DNA from: CALREJ01 sp964533375
GTDB lineage: Bacteria; Patescibacteriota; Gracilibacteria; Peribacterales; Peribacteraceae
Direction: 5' to 3'
DNA length: 64,000 bases
Assembly (NCBI GenBank): GCA_964533375.1
Contig: CAZHLW010000001.1
Location: 620,001-684,000 of the forward strand
Shown here: one piece after another, positions 9,901-17,189 of the stretch
How the letters are laid out: each line of letters starts with the position of its first letter
How positions within the stretch are numbered: the first letter of the stretch is position 1
Translations under genes and position numbers: made by a program
The notes under the pieces: generated by a model
Database searches by the model: none
Told to the model about the DNA's origin: nothing
The model's input: only the letters and a program-made list of their open reading frames with translations

Positions 9901-10202
9901 CACACGAATTTCTGAAAGACAGGAATATTCCGTCCATCATGCTGCACAAGGTTTCCGAGCCGCGCAGTCCGAATATTAAGGAATACCTCGAAAACCGCCG
10001 CGTGGATCTGGTCGTGAATATTCCGACCCACGAAAGCACGCAGGAACAGACGGATGGCTACTTCATGCGCCGCCTGTCCACCGATCGCGGCATTCCGCTT
10101 ATTACCAACGTCCAGCTCTTCAAACGCATTGTAGAGGCTCTTCAGACCGAAAAGACGGAAACGCTGCCCAGTATGGCTTGGCCGCAACTGCTGGCGCAGT
10201 AA
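6945..10202 (+). CDS. carB: Carbamoyl-phosphate synthase large subunit, CAD-like type
   Basis: A 1085-residue synthetase making carbamoyl phosphate from ammonia/glutamine, bicarbonate and 2 ATP for pyrimidine and arginine synthesis. Two ATP-grasp halves are visible: the first begins [20 protein letters not shown], with [17 protein letters not shown] and [20 protein letters not shown]; the second begins [18 protein letters not shown], with [15 protein letters not shown] and [20 protein letters not shown]. The C-terminal MGS-like allosteric domain covers about 960-1070. Wording such as [18 protein letters not shown] is closer to the remembered animal CAD sequence than to E. coli CarB. No carA or other pyr gene is nearby. 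The N-terminal 18 residues are Thr/Gly-rich and probably dispensable. Confidence 0.97.
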   Translation: [1085 protein letters not shown]

Positions 10203-10206
10203 AATC

Positions 10207-10319
10207 CAAGAGACAAGATACAAGAAACAGGCAATGAAATAGGTCTAAAAGTATCCAAATGTTTGTTTCTTATAGGTTTTTGCGTTGTTTGTCTCTTGTG
10301 TCTTGTATCTTGTCTCTTG
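10207..10319. repeat. Intergenic inverted repeat, 19-bp arms
   Basis: CAAGAGACAAGATACAAGA at 10207-10225 is the perfect reverse complement of 10301-10319, with a 75-nt spacer. It fills most of the 146-nt gap between carB and greA and could fold into a long stem in RNA. There is no T-run after the right arm, so it is not a simple terminator; TATACT at 10334-10339 then precedes greA by 9 nt. Confidence 0.8.
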
Positions 10320-10348
10320 CGCAATAGCCAACTATACTCCCCGTCACT

Positions 10349-10909
10349 ATGCCTACCTCCGACGATTTCCTGGACGATTCAGCCGCTTCCACAACCGGTT
10401 CCGCCGGCACCGGCAGCGCATCCCCTTTTGATGACGACGATGAAACGTTTGTCACCAAAGAAGGTTTAAAGAAGCTCAAGGATGAGCTGGATTACCTGAA
10501 AGACACCCGCCGCAAGGAAGTCGCACAGCGCCTGAAAGAAGCTATTTCCTACGGTGACCTCTCTGAAAACTCTGAGTACGAAGAAGCAAAGAACGAGCAG
10601 GCATTCATTGAAGGACGCATTATTGAACTCGAACACAAGATCAAGAGTGCAAAGATCATCACGGAGAAAGTCGACAAGAAAGTAGGCAAGGAAGCAAATA
10701 TCGGTTCCACCGTGACTGTCCGCGGTGCCGGAGAGGACAGCGAACTGACCTACACGATTGTCGGTGCTACCGAAGCAGATCCGTTCGAGTACAAGATCAG
10801 CAACGAATCCCCTATCGGAAAAGCTCTTCTTGGCCACGTTCGCGGCGACAACGTTCTCGTCCACACACCGGGTGGAGAAGTGAAGTACGAAGTGGTCAAA
10901 GTAGCGTAA
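10349..10909 (+). CDS. greA: Transcription elongation factor GreA
   Basis: A 186-residue Gre factor that binds the RNA polymerase secondary channel and stimulates cleavage of backtracked RNA. The N-terminal coiled coil is clear (about residues 34-105: LKKLKDELDYLKDTRRKEV, then the tip loop YGDLSENSEYEEAKNEQA with the conserved acidic D and E residues), followed by the FKBP-like C-terminal domain (SPIGKALLGHVRGDNVLV). GreA is usually near 158 residues; this one carries an extra N-terminal 30 residues that are acidic and Ser/Thr-rich. A start nearer residue 32 has no ATG, so the extension appears genuine. Confidence 0.95.
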   Translation: MPTSDDFLDDSAASTTGSAGTGSASPFDDDDETFVTKEGLKKLKDELDYLKDTRRKEVAQRLKEAISYGDLSENSEYEEAKNEQAFIEGRIIELEHKIKSAKIITEKVDKKVGKEANIGSTVTVRGAGEDSELTYTIVGATEADPFEYKISNESPIGKALLGHVRGDNVLVHTPGGEVKYEVVKVA

Positions 10910-10966
10910 GTGATCGGATACTTTTAGAACCTTTACGCATTCTTCGTAGTGCATTACTCTTTCCGT

Positions 10967-11335
10967 ATGAGCGACGATACATCTGTAACCGTGATCATTC
11001 CGCCGGAACTGCGTACGCAGTTCCCGGATATTATTGAACTTATCCTGGCATCGGAGAGTATGAATGGAACAGAACGACAGTATTGGGTAGATATTCTGCC
11101 CGTCATGTCGCCTGATCAGATTGAACAGCTACGCACGATCCTGACAAATGAACGCGACCAGCTGGCGGCAATTGATGCAAAATATTCGGATGAAGTGTCG
11201 AAAGTGAATACGCTGGATATTGAAGGAGCCACGGAAGAGAGGCAGCGTAAACACGCGGAATTATCGACTGTTGAAGCTGCAGAGCAGACGGAGGCGGAAC
11301 AAAAAGCGGAGGATATTTTGAGTCAGATGGACTAA
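10967..11335 (+). CDS. Small acidic coiled-coil protein, unknown function
   Basis: A 122-residue acidic protein. The ATG at 10967 (MSDDTSVTVII) is preferred over the in-frame ATG at 10949 because it gives a typical hydrophilic start; neither has an SD site. The middle (WVDILPVMSPDQIEQLRTIL) and the C-terminal two thirds are strongly predicted helices rich in Glu, Ala and Lys, probably a coiled coil. I recognise no family. It lies 57 nt downstream of greA on the same strand and ends 100 nt before the converging holA gene, with an inverted repeat between. Confidence 0.65.
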   Translation: MSDDTSVTVIIPPELRTQFPDIIELILASESMNGTERQYWVDILPVMSPDQIEQLRTILTNERDQLAAIDAKYSDEVSKVNTLDIEGATEERQRKHAELSTVEAAEQTEAEQKAEDILSQMD

Positions 11336-11339
11336 CTTC

Positions 11340-11429
11340 GTACATCCGAATTTCGAAGCACGAATTCCGAGTTGAAACATTTGTCATTCAGTTTTCGAAT
11401 TTGCATTCGGAATTCGTATTTCGGATTTT
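11340..11429. repeat. TTCGGAATTCG-family inverted repeat between converging genes
   Basis: The left arm (from about 11345: ATCCGAATTTCGAAGCACG, continuing AATTCCGA) is an imperfect reverse complement of the right arm at 11401-11429 (TTGCATTCGGAATTCG, then TATTTCGGATTTT). The right arm is nearly identical to the one at 15957-15984. It sits between two converging genes and may serve as a bidirectional terminator. Confidence 0.75.
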
Positions 11430-11435
11430 GTTTGA

Positions 11436-12392
11436 TTAAGGAGCATGCATAATAAACTGATCAATCAATACTCTGATCTCCTGGGGCGCTTCATCTGTGG
11501 AACGAATGATTCCTGTTTTCAGGTCACGGTCTGTGTGGACTGCCCAGTTCAGGAAAGCAGCCATTTTTGCGTCCTGCACGCGTCTGGCATAGGGTAAAAG
11601 CGAGCGCAGTGCAAAAATATGAACTGCGGTCGCATCGGCTATATCTTTCGATGCGGTCATGCCGCTTTGCACAGCGCTGCGGACAAGGACCAGGTTTTTC
11701 AGCATCGACAGTAAAATTGCCCAGAGACCGTATGCATCTCCTCCGCGGTCCAGCATGCGCTTTGCGTAGACGAGTGCGTCAGTACGCGATCCTTCACAGA
11801 GAAGGTCTGTCATACGCCAGACAATGCCTTCGTCAGAAGGAATGGTCATCAGTTCTATATCCATGCGTGTGATGGTTTTTCCGTTTGCATGCAGTGCAAG
11901 CTTCTCAATTTCCTGTGACAGCAGATCCATGTCTTCACCCAGATATTCCAGCAGTGCATCGCGCGCGGCGGGTTCCAGAGGTGCTCCCGCATCGCGTGCG
12001 TAGGTTTCGGTCCATGCTGCAAGCGGCTTTCCTTTTAAAGGAGCGAATTCTTTTACATCGGCTATGGACAGCATTTCTTTCACCCCTGTCCCGCGTTTGT
12101 CCGGCTTGGCATCACAGAAAAGAAGAATGACCTGCGGATGAATATTGGCAGCAAGTGCCTGTACCTCTTCACGAGTACATTTGGGCACTCCATCAACAAC
12201 CACCAGGCGTTTTTCCGCCAAAAACGGTAAAACAGCGACATCATCAAGCAGTGCTCTAATGGTCAGCTTCTGCCCGTCGAGCACGGCACAATTGTCGTCA
12301 CCGTGTTTCCTGCGGAATTCTTGCATCCAGCGCCGTTTTTCGACTCTCAGAAGAAAGGCGTTTTCGCCGGTAAAAAGGAAGAATGCAGCCAT
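11436..12392 (-). CDS. holA: DNA polymerase III delta subunit
   Basis: A 318-residue clamp-loader delta subunit, which opens the beta sliding clamp. The frame extends upstream, but ATG 12392 gives the family-typical beginning MAAFFLFTGENAFLLRVEKRR (a degenerate P-loop region without a functional Walker A). Further motifs are VAVLPFLAEKRLVVVDGV, LDLL-type DMDLLSQEIEKLAL near residue 170 and the C-terminal collar region with YGLWAILLSMLKNLVLVRSA. Length fits HolA (about 340). It runs towards greA and is divergent from the dockerin operon at 12509. An in-frame ATG three codons upstream is an alternative start. Confidence 0.88.
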   Translation of the reverse strand: MAAFFLFTGENAFLLRVEKRRWMQEFRRKHGDDNCAVLDGQKLTIRALLDDVAVLPFLAEKRLVVVDGVPKCTREEVQALAANIHPQVILLFCDAKPDKRGTGVKEMLSIADVKEFAPLKGKPLAAWTETYARDAGAPLEPAARDALLEYLGEDMDLLSQEIEKLALHANGKTITRMDIELMTIPSDEGIVWRMTDLLCEGSRTDALVYAKRMLDRGGDAYGLWAILLSMLKNLVLVRSAVQSGMTASKDIADATAVHIFALRSLLPYARRVQDAKMAAFLNWAVHTDRDLKTGIIRSTDEAPQEIRVLIDQFIMHAP

Positions 12393-12471
12393 TATGTGCA
12401 TAGTATCACAAACGGTGTCTTCCTTTCGTATAACTATGAACTGAATAGAGTCTACGTCAATGAGAGCATCA

Positions 12472-12500
12472 TTGAGAGAAGGGCATTCTTGCGGTACAAT
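12472..12500 (+). promoter_or_regulatory. Promoter of the dockerin/cohesin operon
   Basis: TTGAGA at 12472-12477 and TACAAT at 12495-12500 are separated by 17 nt. The ATG at 12509 follows after 8 nt, so the transcript would be leaderless or nearly so. Confidence 0.7.
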
Positions 12501-12508
12501 AGAAGGAA

Positions 12509-12841
12509 ATGTCGAAGAAACATACACCAGCGCGCCGGCAGTATATGCCCGCCACCGTTCTCGGTCTCGGGACACTCGCGATCGTGTCTTCCTTCACAAT
12601 CGGTATGAAGACAGCCGGAGATATCCAGACTGTCGCACCTATGGAAGCATCGGGCACCCAGATAACCGGAGATGTGGATGCCGACGGCGTAATTACCGTG
12701 CGCGATGCCATTGCCATTCTGGAGGTTGCAAACGGATACACCGATGCAACACCCGAAGCATTGCTCGCAGATCCGAATGGAGACGGCCAACTGACCGTCG
12801 ACGATGCCATCCGCATCTTAAGCGACCTGTCGGTCCGCTAA
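12509..12841 (+). CDS. Exported dockerin-domain protein
   Basis: A 110-residue protein. A basic N-terminus and one hydrophobic helix (about 13-32) form a signal peptide or anchor. The rest is a type I dockerin: two calcium-binding loop-helix repeats, GDVDADGVITVRDAIAIL (residues 54-71) and ADPNGDGQLTVDDAIRIL (86-103), with the DxDxDG and DxNGDG calcium ligands and the trailing DA-x-x-IL. Dockerins bind cohesin domains; the next gene encodes a cohesin-like protein 25 nt away, so an intra-operon pair is likely but not proven. AAGGA two nt before the ATG is too close to be a normal SD. Confidence 0.85.
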   Translation: MSKKHTPARRQYMPATVLGLGTLAIVSSFTIGMKTAGDIQTVAPMEASGTQITGDVDADGVITVRDAIAILEVANGYTDATPEALLADPNGDGQLTVDDAIRILSDLSVR

Positions 12842-12866
12842 AAACAACATCATACACACACAAACT

Positions 12867-14222
12867 ATGATCACCCTTAAAGCAGTCCGCCGGTCCGTGC
12901 GTATCATCACACTTGTTGCGAGTATTGCATGCTCGGTGCAGGTACCTGTACTTGCCGAGGATTTTGTGATGCTGCCACCGCTCGCCGACCAGAATAAATT
13001 CGGCGCAGAGGGAAATACTACCGTAGGATCTCCTATTGCACAGACAAACGGTGCAGGCATGAATCCCGCTGCGGCAAACCTGGGAAACGACATTGTCTTC
13101 GAACTGCGTCCGCACTGCGACAGCATCGACTACCGCACTGCATTTGCTGTTCCCCCCAAGGATGGCACGACGCCTGTTGCAGACAGCACTTGTCCGCAGT
13201 ACGACGTGAAAGACCCGCAGACGCGCCAGACCGCCGTCATGAAAGCAGGAGATGCTCTGGATTGGGATCTTGTGATTCATAATCCCACTGCCCAGCCTGT
13301 CCAGCGCTTCCGCGCATGGATTGCCTACGATCCGACAGTCCTGGAAGGAGAATTGATTGAAATTGCCAAAGCATTCCCAACACCGACCCCCGGTGAAACG
13401 GATTTTTCGCCGACTGATGGCATGATTAAGGTCAGTGCATCCGCTGATGCACCTCAGACCGGAAACAAGATCATTGTTGCACGCATTCGCCTGCACACAC
13501 TGCCGTCGACGCAGTCATCCGTTCCTGTCACGTTCTACGACGCTACAGGAAAGCCAGACAGCCACACCGCTATTTTTACAAAGAACGGTACGCAGGATAC
13601 AAACGTTGCAACCGCACTGCCGGGTTCTGTGATGGTGCAGGTCACGCCGTCTGCAGGTTCTGCGCAGAGTGCTGCAACGTCTACAGCCGCAACTACATCG
13701 TCAGCTGCATCATCTATTGCAACAGCGGTTACAGGAAGCACGAACAATACGGGTGTGTTTGAACTGCTGCAGGTCCAGCACCTGCGCGTCACGACAGAAG
13801 GAAGTTCTGTGTTTCTGGCATGGGACAAGCTGCCGTCTGCAGACTTGGTTGGCTACAACCTCTACTACGGAACCATCAGCGGACAGTATCTGCAGAAGCG
13901 CAGCATCGATAAAAATTCAACGAGCATGACTATCCGTGCCCTTCCTGAAGGTGTGACATACTACTTCGCCATCCGCGGAGTTGATAAAGATAACCGCGAA
14001 ACGGACTTCAGCCAGGAAGTGGGGATCAGCGTGGGAAATCCTGCAACGTCCACCTCTCCTTTGAGCGCAAGCGCTATTGAACGTGCACCGTCAACTCCAC
14101 GCACCGGCGGCAATGTCTCCGGTGAAACAGGAATGGCTTCCACCGTCGCGCTCTTCCTCGTTCTTTCTGCTGTGATTGGAACAGGCCTGGCATTCCGCAG
14201 ACAGCTCAGCGCAAAAGTATGA
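12867..14222 (+). CDS. Surface protein: cohesin-like domain, FN3 domain, C-terminal membrane anchor
   Basis: A 451-residue exported protein. A signal peptide (residues 1-30, ending SVQVPVLAED) is followed by a cohesin-like beta sandwich (about 65-240): MKAGDALDWDLVIHNPT, AWIAYDPTVLEG, GMIKVSAS and IIVARIRLHTLPS match the order of strands in cohesins. A Ser/Ala/Thr linker (245-285) leads to a fibronectin type III domain (about 295-385: VFLAWDKLPSADLVGYNLYY ... YYFAIRGVDKDN). The end has TPRTGG, then a hydrophobic helix and a basic tail (FRRQLSAKV), the pattern of an LPxTG-like or exosortase-like anchor. It overlaps the next gene by 4 nt. Cohesin assignment is by pattern and the adjacent dockerin. 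Confidence 0.8.
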   Translation: MITLKAVRRSVRIITLVASIACSVQVPVLAEDFVMLPPLADQNKFGAEGNTTVGSPIAQTNGAGMNPAAANLGNDIVFELRPHCDSIDYRTAFAVPPKDGTTPVADSTCPQYDVKDPQTRQTAVMKAGDALDWDLVIHNPTAQPVQRFRAWIAYDPTVLEGELIEIAKAFPTPTPGETDFSPTDGMIKVSASADAPQTGNKIIVARIRLHTLPSTQSSVPVTFYDATGKPDSHTAIFTKNGTQDTNVATALPGSVMVQVTPSAGSAQSAATSTAATTSSAASSIATAVTGSTNNTGVFELLQVQHLRVTTEGSSVFLAWDKLPSADLVGYNLYYGTISGQYLQKRSIDKNSTSMTIRALPEGVTYYFAIRGVDKDNRETDFSQEVGISVGNPATSTSPLSASAIERAPSTPRTGGNVSGETGMASTVALFLVLSAVIGTGLAFRRQLSAKV

Positions 14223-15070
14223 CAACACTTCATCCTCACTGGCAGTCTACAGACGACAGCAATGAGCGGAGTATTCCTGTGCGCATCACAAAAAAAGAAT
14301 CCCATTCCCCGTCACCGGTCTGCGATCACCGGTCTCCCGTGAGAGCCTCCCGCCACCCCGCAGCATTAGTGGGTATTTTCCTGTTTTTCATTGCAGGAGC
14401 AGCTGCATTGCAGGGCTATGGACTTTTTGGTTTGGGCGGACAGGTAAGCCAGAATGCCGTGACGATTGATCTGACAGCCAATGGCGCCAGCCCCGTTACA
14501 GTCACTGTTACTCCCGGCACCACTATCACCTGGTCCAATGACGATACTATTCCGCATGTGCTCTCGTCCGGAACGCTCCCGACAACCGATGGCGCCCCGT
14601 TTGTGACATCCGCCATTTTCCCGGGTAGCAACACGCACGTCCTCATCCCGCTGACTGCCACTCCCGGTGCCTACGCCTACATTTCTGAAACGTCTGACAT
14701 GGTCAGCGGCCAGATTATTGTCCAGGCTGCAGATACTTCAGTATTTGAGACACCGGTTACGACGATGCCGGTTACCACAGTGTCTTCGTCATCGTCTTCT
14801 GTGAGAGCTGTCGTTGCATCCTCTGCACTATCCGTTGAAGCAGCCTCTTCCGTAGCCACGGTTGCAGGTGGACAGATTCCTGTGAATCCCTACACCGTCG
14901 GCAGCGGCAATATACCGCTACCCGATCGCCAGCAGCCAGGCCAGCATGCGGCTGCCTCCGACCATATTCCGGATGTCATGCCGGAAACAGGATCAGCAAC
15001 GTGGATAGCGATCCTGCTCGCGGTTTTGGCGGTACTGTTTGTCACACGCAGCGCATTCCGTTCACTGTGA
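14219..15070 (+). CDS. Membrane-anchored cupredoxin-like protein
   Basis: A 283-residue protein with an N-terminal cytoplasmic tail of about 45 residues and a transmembrane helix (about 47-65). A plastocyanin-like domain follows (about 75-170): VTVTPGTTITWSNDDTIPHV and YAYISETSDMVSGQIIV. Cupredoxins carry copper on one His plus a later Cys-His-Met cluster; here the first His (IPHV) and the last Met are kept, but the Cys and second His positions are Ser/Thr/Asp, so a normal type 1 copper site is unlikely. A Ser/Val-rich linker leads to MPETGS, a hydrophobic helix and a short basic tail, again an xPxTG-like anchor. Translation is coupled to the cohesin gene. Confidence 0.8.
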   Translation: MTTLHPHWQSTDDSNERSIPVRITKKESHSPSPVCDHRSPVRASRHPAALVGIFLFFIAGAAALQGYGLFGLGGQVSQNAVTIDLTANGASPVTVTVTPGTTITWSNDDTIPHVLSSGTLPTTDGAPFVTSAIFPGSNTHVLIPLTATPGAYAYISETSDMVSGQIIVQAADTSVFETPVTTMPVTTVSSSSSSVRAVVASSALSVEAASSVATVAGGQIPVNPYTVGSGNIPLPDRQQPGQHAAASDHIPDVMPETGSATWIAILLAVLAVLFVTRSAFRSL

Positions 15071-15799
15071 CACGCTGCTGGATTGCTGCACCTCCCCTCC
15101 GTGCGTCATACAAGGTGGAGCGAAGTAATTAATGACGTGTCCGTCTTCGGTACATGCCGGAATAACCGTGCCATCGTTACAGACGTACGGTCGGCATCCA
15201 AAGACAGTGCTACTTGAAGAGCTGCTGGACGCGCGGCAGTCGCGCATACAGCTTCCTGCAAGGCAGTATTGAGCGCAGACTTTTCCTGGCTCACACGGCG
15301 GACAATACAAATCTTCACCTGCTTCGCAGACGTTATTGCCACATACCGGACCGCCAGAGGAGCGTGATGAACGGGCGGAACTCCGTGACGATGCTGCGCA
15401 GGCACGCTTCGTACAGATTTCTCCGTTTGCTGTACAGCTGCAGGTGTTACAGCCGTCTGCGGATTTGTAGGATTCACCAACGCTGTGGTTTCCGCACATA
15501 CCAAGTCCGAGTTCTGCATTCATGGCACTGATCTGATCGCGCAGCGGCTGCACGACTGTCCGATCATACCGGTTGAACATGACCGCAACCTGTGCGCGAG
15601 TCACAAAATCACCAGGGCCGAAGCGGCCGTTGTCGTAGCCGCGAATGACACCGAGTGATGCCATGCGGTCGATGTCTGCAGAATACGATGCATCGGCACG
15701 GACATCGGAAAAGGTTGAGATAACAGTCTGGCCCATCGCAGGAATGGCGATGGCAAAAGCCACACCGAAGACAAACATCAGAAAGGAACGTGAAGTCAT
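15062..15799 (-). CDS. SLH-domain protein with pacifastin-like and other Cys-rich modules
   Basis: A 245-residue exported protein. The start at 15799 gives a signal peptide (MTSRSFLMFVFGVAFAIAIP); an ATG 30 nt upstream is less likely. One SLH repeat covers about residues 25-80 (MASLGVIRGYDNGRFGPGDFV). Then comes a Cys module with C-x14-C-N-T-C-S-C-x3-G-x2-C-T-x3-C, which matches the pacifastin protease-inhibitor motif, a Ser/Arg linker, a CGNNVCEAGE module with further Cys pairs, a poly-Ser run and a last Cys module. Secreted disulfide-rich domains on an SLH anchor suggest a protease inhibitor or adhesin at the surface; this is inference. It overlaps the converging cupredoxin gene by 9 nt. 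Confidence 0.82.
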   Translation of the reverse strand: MTSRSFLMFVFGVAFAIAIPAMGQTVISTFSDVRADASYSADIDRMASLGVIRGYDNGRFGPGDFVTRAQVAVMFNRYDRTVVQPLRDQISAMNAELGLGMCGNHSVGESYKSADGCNTCSCTANGEICTKRACAASSRSSARSSRSSGGPVCGNNVCEAGEDLYCPPCEPGKVCAQYCLAGSCMRDCRASSSSSSSTVFGCRPYVCNDGTVIPACTEDGHVINYFAPPCMTHGGEVQQSSSVSQ

Positions 15800-15879
15800 A
15801 AAAAGTGGGGAATATAGTGCTAATGACACAATAGAGGAGTCGGACTGACAGAAAAGTGCTTGCTTTTAATAAATTGAAT

Positions 15880-15986
15880 ATCGAAATCCGAATTCCGAAT
15901 GAAATGTTAAAAGTAAGAAATCCAAATTTTTGAATTTTTCCATTCGAATTTCAGATTTGCATTCGGAATTCGTGCTTCGGATTTCG
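15880..15986. repeat. TTCGGAATTCG-family inverted repeat
   Basis: The left arm CGAAATCCGAATTCCGAATG (about 15881-15900) is complementary to the right arm at about 15960-15986 apart from a 7-nt insertion in the right arm. The right arm matches the element at 11401-11429 with two differences. It occupies most of the 200-nt gap between two minus-strand SLH genes. Confidence 0.75.
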
Positions 15987-15999
15987 TCATTCCGTCAGG

Positions 16000-17160
16000 T
16001 CACGGACAGACCGGATCGGGATCGGACGTAATAGATGTTCCGTAGTGCGTCGTGAGGTAATACCGCCCGCTGTTTTTATCGACCACGATTCCCGTGCCTA
16101 TCAACCGGAATTGCGGCTGCACAATGCTGTTGTAGTGTGGTGCATACGCCTTTCCCTTCTCGCTCATATAAAAATCAAACGTCGAGCGCATCGCGGTAAT
16201 CAGGGCCTGCGTGCAATCATCTTTCTTACACGTGAACACTCCCCAGCCGATACTTTCTGTGTAGGTCGTGGATTTCACATTCGCAAACTCAATGTCGAGC
16301 TTCGAAAACCAGGACTCAATACCCTTGTAGTCGTAATACGCCGTCTGTCCGGGACGCTTGTGCGTAATGCCGCCAACATCCCGCGCACGTTCCGACCACA
16401 CGGTTGCCGTACGGATTAACTGCTTGTCCTGCATGACAGGTGCGATATTTACATCCGCACGAACGCCATTGATCCAGCTGACCCACACGCGGCGCGCTTC
16501 CTGTATGTCTACTCCAGGAATTCTGTCATCCATCCATTCGCATTTTGCAGCGAGAATAGTTGCAGCATCTGCGGATGATTCTTCCATTTTTCCTTCCTTC
16601 AATCTCCAGAGCATTTCTGCCAGCACTCCGCGCGTGAGAGCTTCGCCTGTCGCTTCCACATCGGGTGGAATGGCACGGGCATCAGCCAGGGCGGTGATGG
16701 GCGCTTTGAACCAAAGTGCGGCATCTGCGGGAGGAAGGGTGAGATGAAATGCGCGTGTAAGAATTTTTGATGCTTCGGCAATATTGATAGTTTCTGCCGG
16801 ATGGAATGTGTTGTCTTCGTAACCATCAATAAATTCTTTCTGTTTTGCGGCGCATACAAAAGGCGCAAACCAGCTGTTTTCCGGAACATCATCAAAACGT
16901 GCACGGTCTTTCTTTGTGCATTCATCAATCTCTGTTTGGCTGACAAGGAGCTTTGTTAACACTTTCAGAAACTCCGCACGGTTCACGGTGCGCTCCGGAC
17001 GGAAGGTATTGTCTTTGTAGCCGGAAATGATGTCTTTGGAACGCAGATAATCAATTGCCTCAAAGTGCAGTGCACTGGACGGGACATCGACAAATTGTCC
17101 TTCTGCAGCAAACGACAGAGGAACAAGCAAAGCGATGATTCCTGTAGCAATGGAAAACAC
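16000..17160 (-). CDS. SLH-domain protein with CAP/SCP (PR-1-like) domain
   Basis: A 386-residue exported protein, start codon GTG at 17160 with a signal peptide (residues 1-19, ending LSFAAEG). Two clear SLH repeats (about 22-65, YLRSKDIISGYKDNTFRPE; and 88-130, KQKEFIDGYEDNTFHPAE) and a weaker third (140-190) are followed by a CAP domain (about 225-375): WINGVRADVNIAPVMQDKQL, WSERARDVGGITHKRPG, ESIGWGVF and HYNSIVQPQFRLIGTGIVVD. The His in THKRP, the Glu in YTESIGWG and the His in HYNSI are the usual CAP cavity residues. CAP proteins of bacteria are secreted and may bind lipids or cleave peptides; activity here is unknown. The SLH part should tether it to the cell wall. Confidence 0.88.
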   Translation of the reverse strand: MFSIATGIIALLVPLSFAAEGQFVDVPSSALHFEAIDYLRSKDIISGYKDNTFRPERTVNRAEFLKVLTKLLVSQTEIDECTKKDRARFDDVPENSWFAPFVCAAKQKEFIDGYEDNTFHPAETINIAEASKILTRAFHLTLPPADAALWFKAPITALADARAIPPDVEATGEALTRGVLAEMLWRLKEGKMEESSADAATILAAKCEWMDDRIPGVDIQEARRVWVSWINGVRADVNIAPVMQDKQLIRTATVWSERARDVGGITHKRPGQTAYYDYKGIESWFSKLDIEFANVKSTTYTESIGWGVFTCKKDDCTQALITAMRSTFDFYMSEKGKAYAPHYNSIVQPQFRLIGTGIVVDKNSGRYYLTTHYGTSITSDPDPVCP

Positions 17161-17189
17161 CGGGTTATGCTACAGAGAAATATGTCGTT

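Noticed and set aside
12501..12508. AAGGA ahead of the dockerin gene as a Shine-Dalgarno site
   Set aside because: It is only two to three nt from the ATG and the -10 box position implies the transcript starts at or after it.
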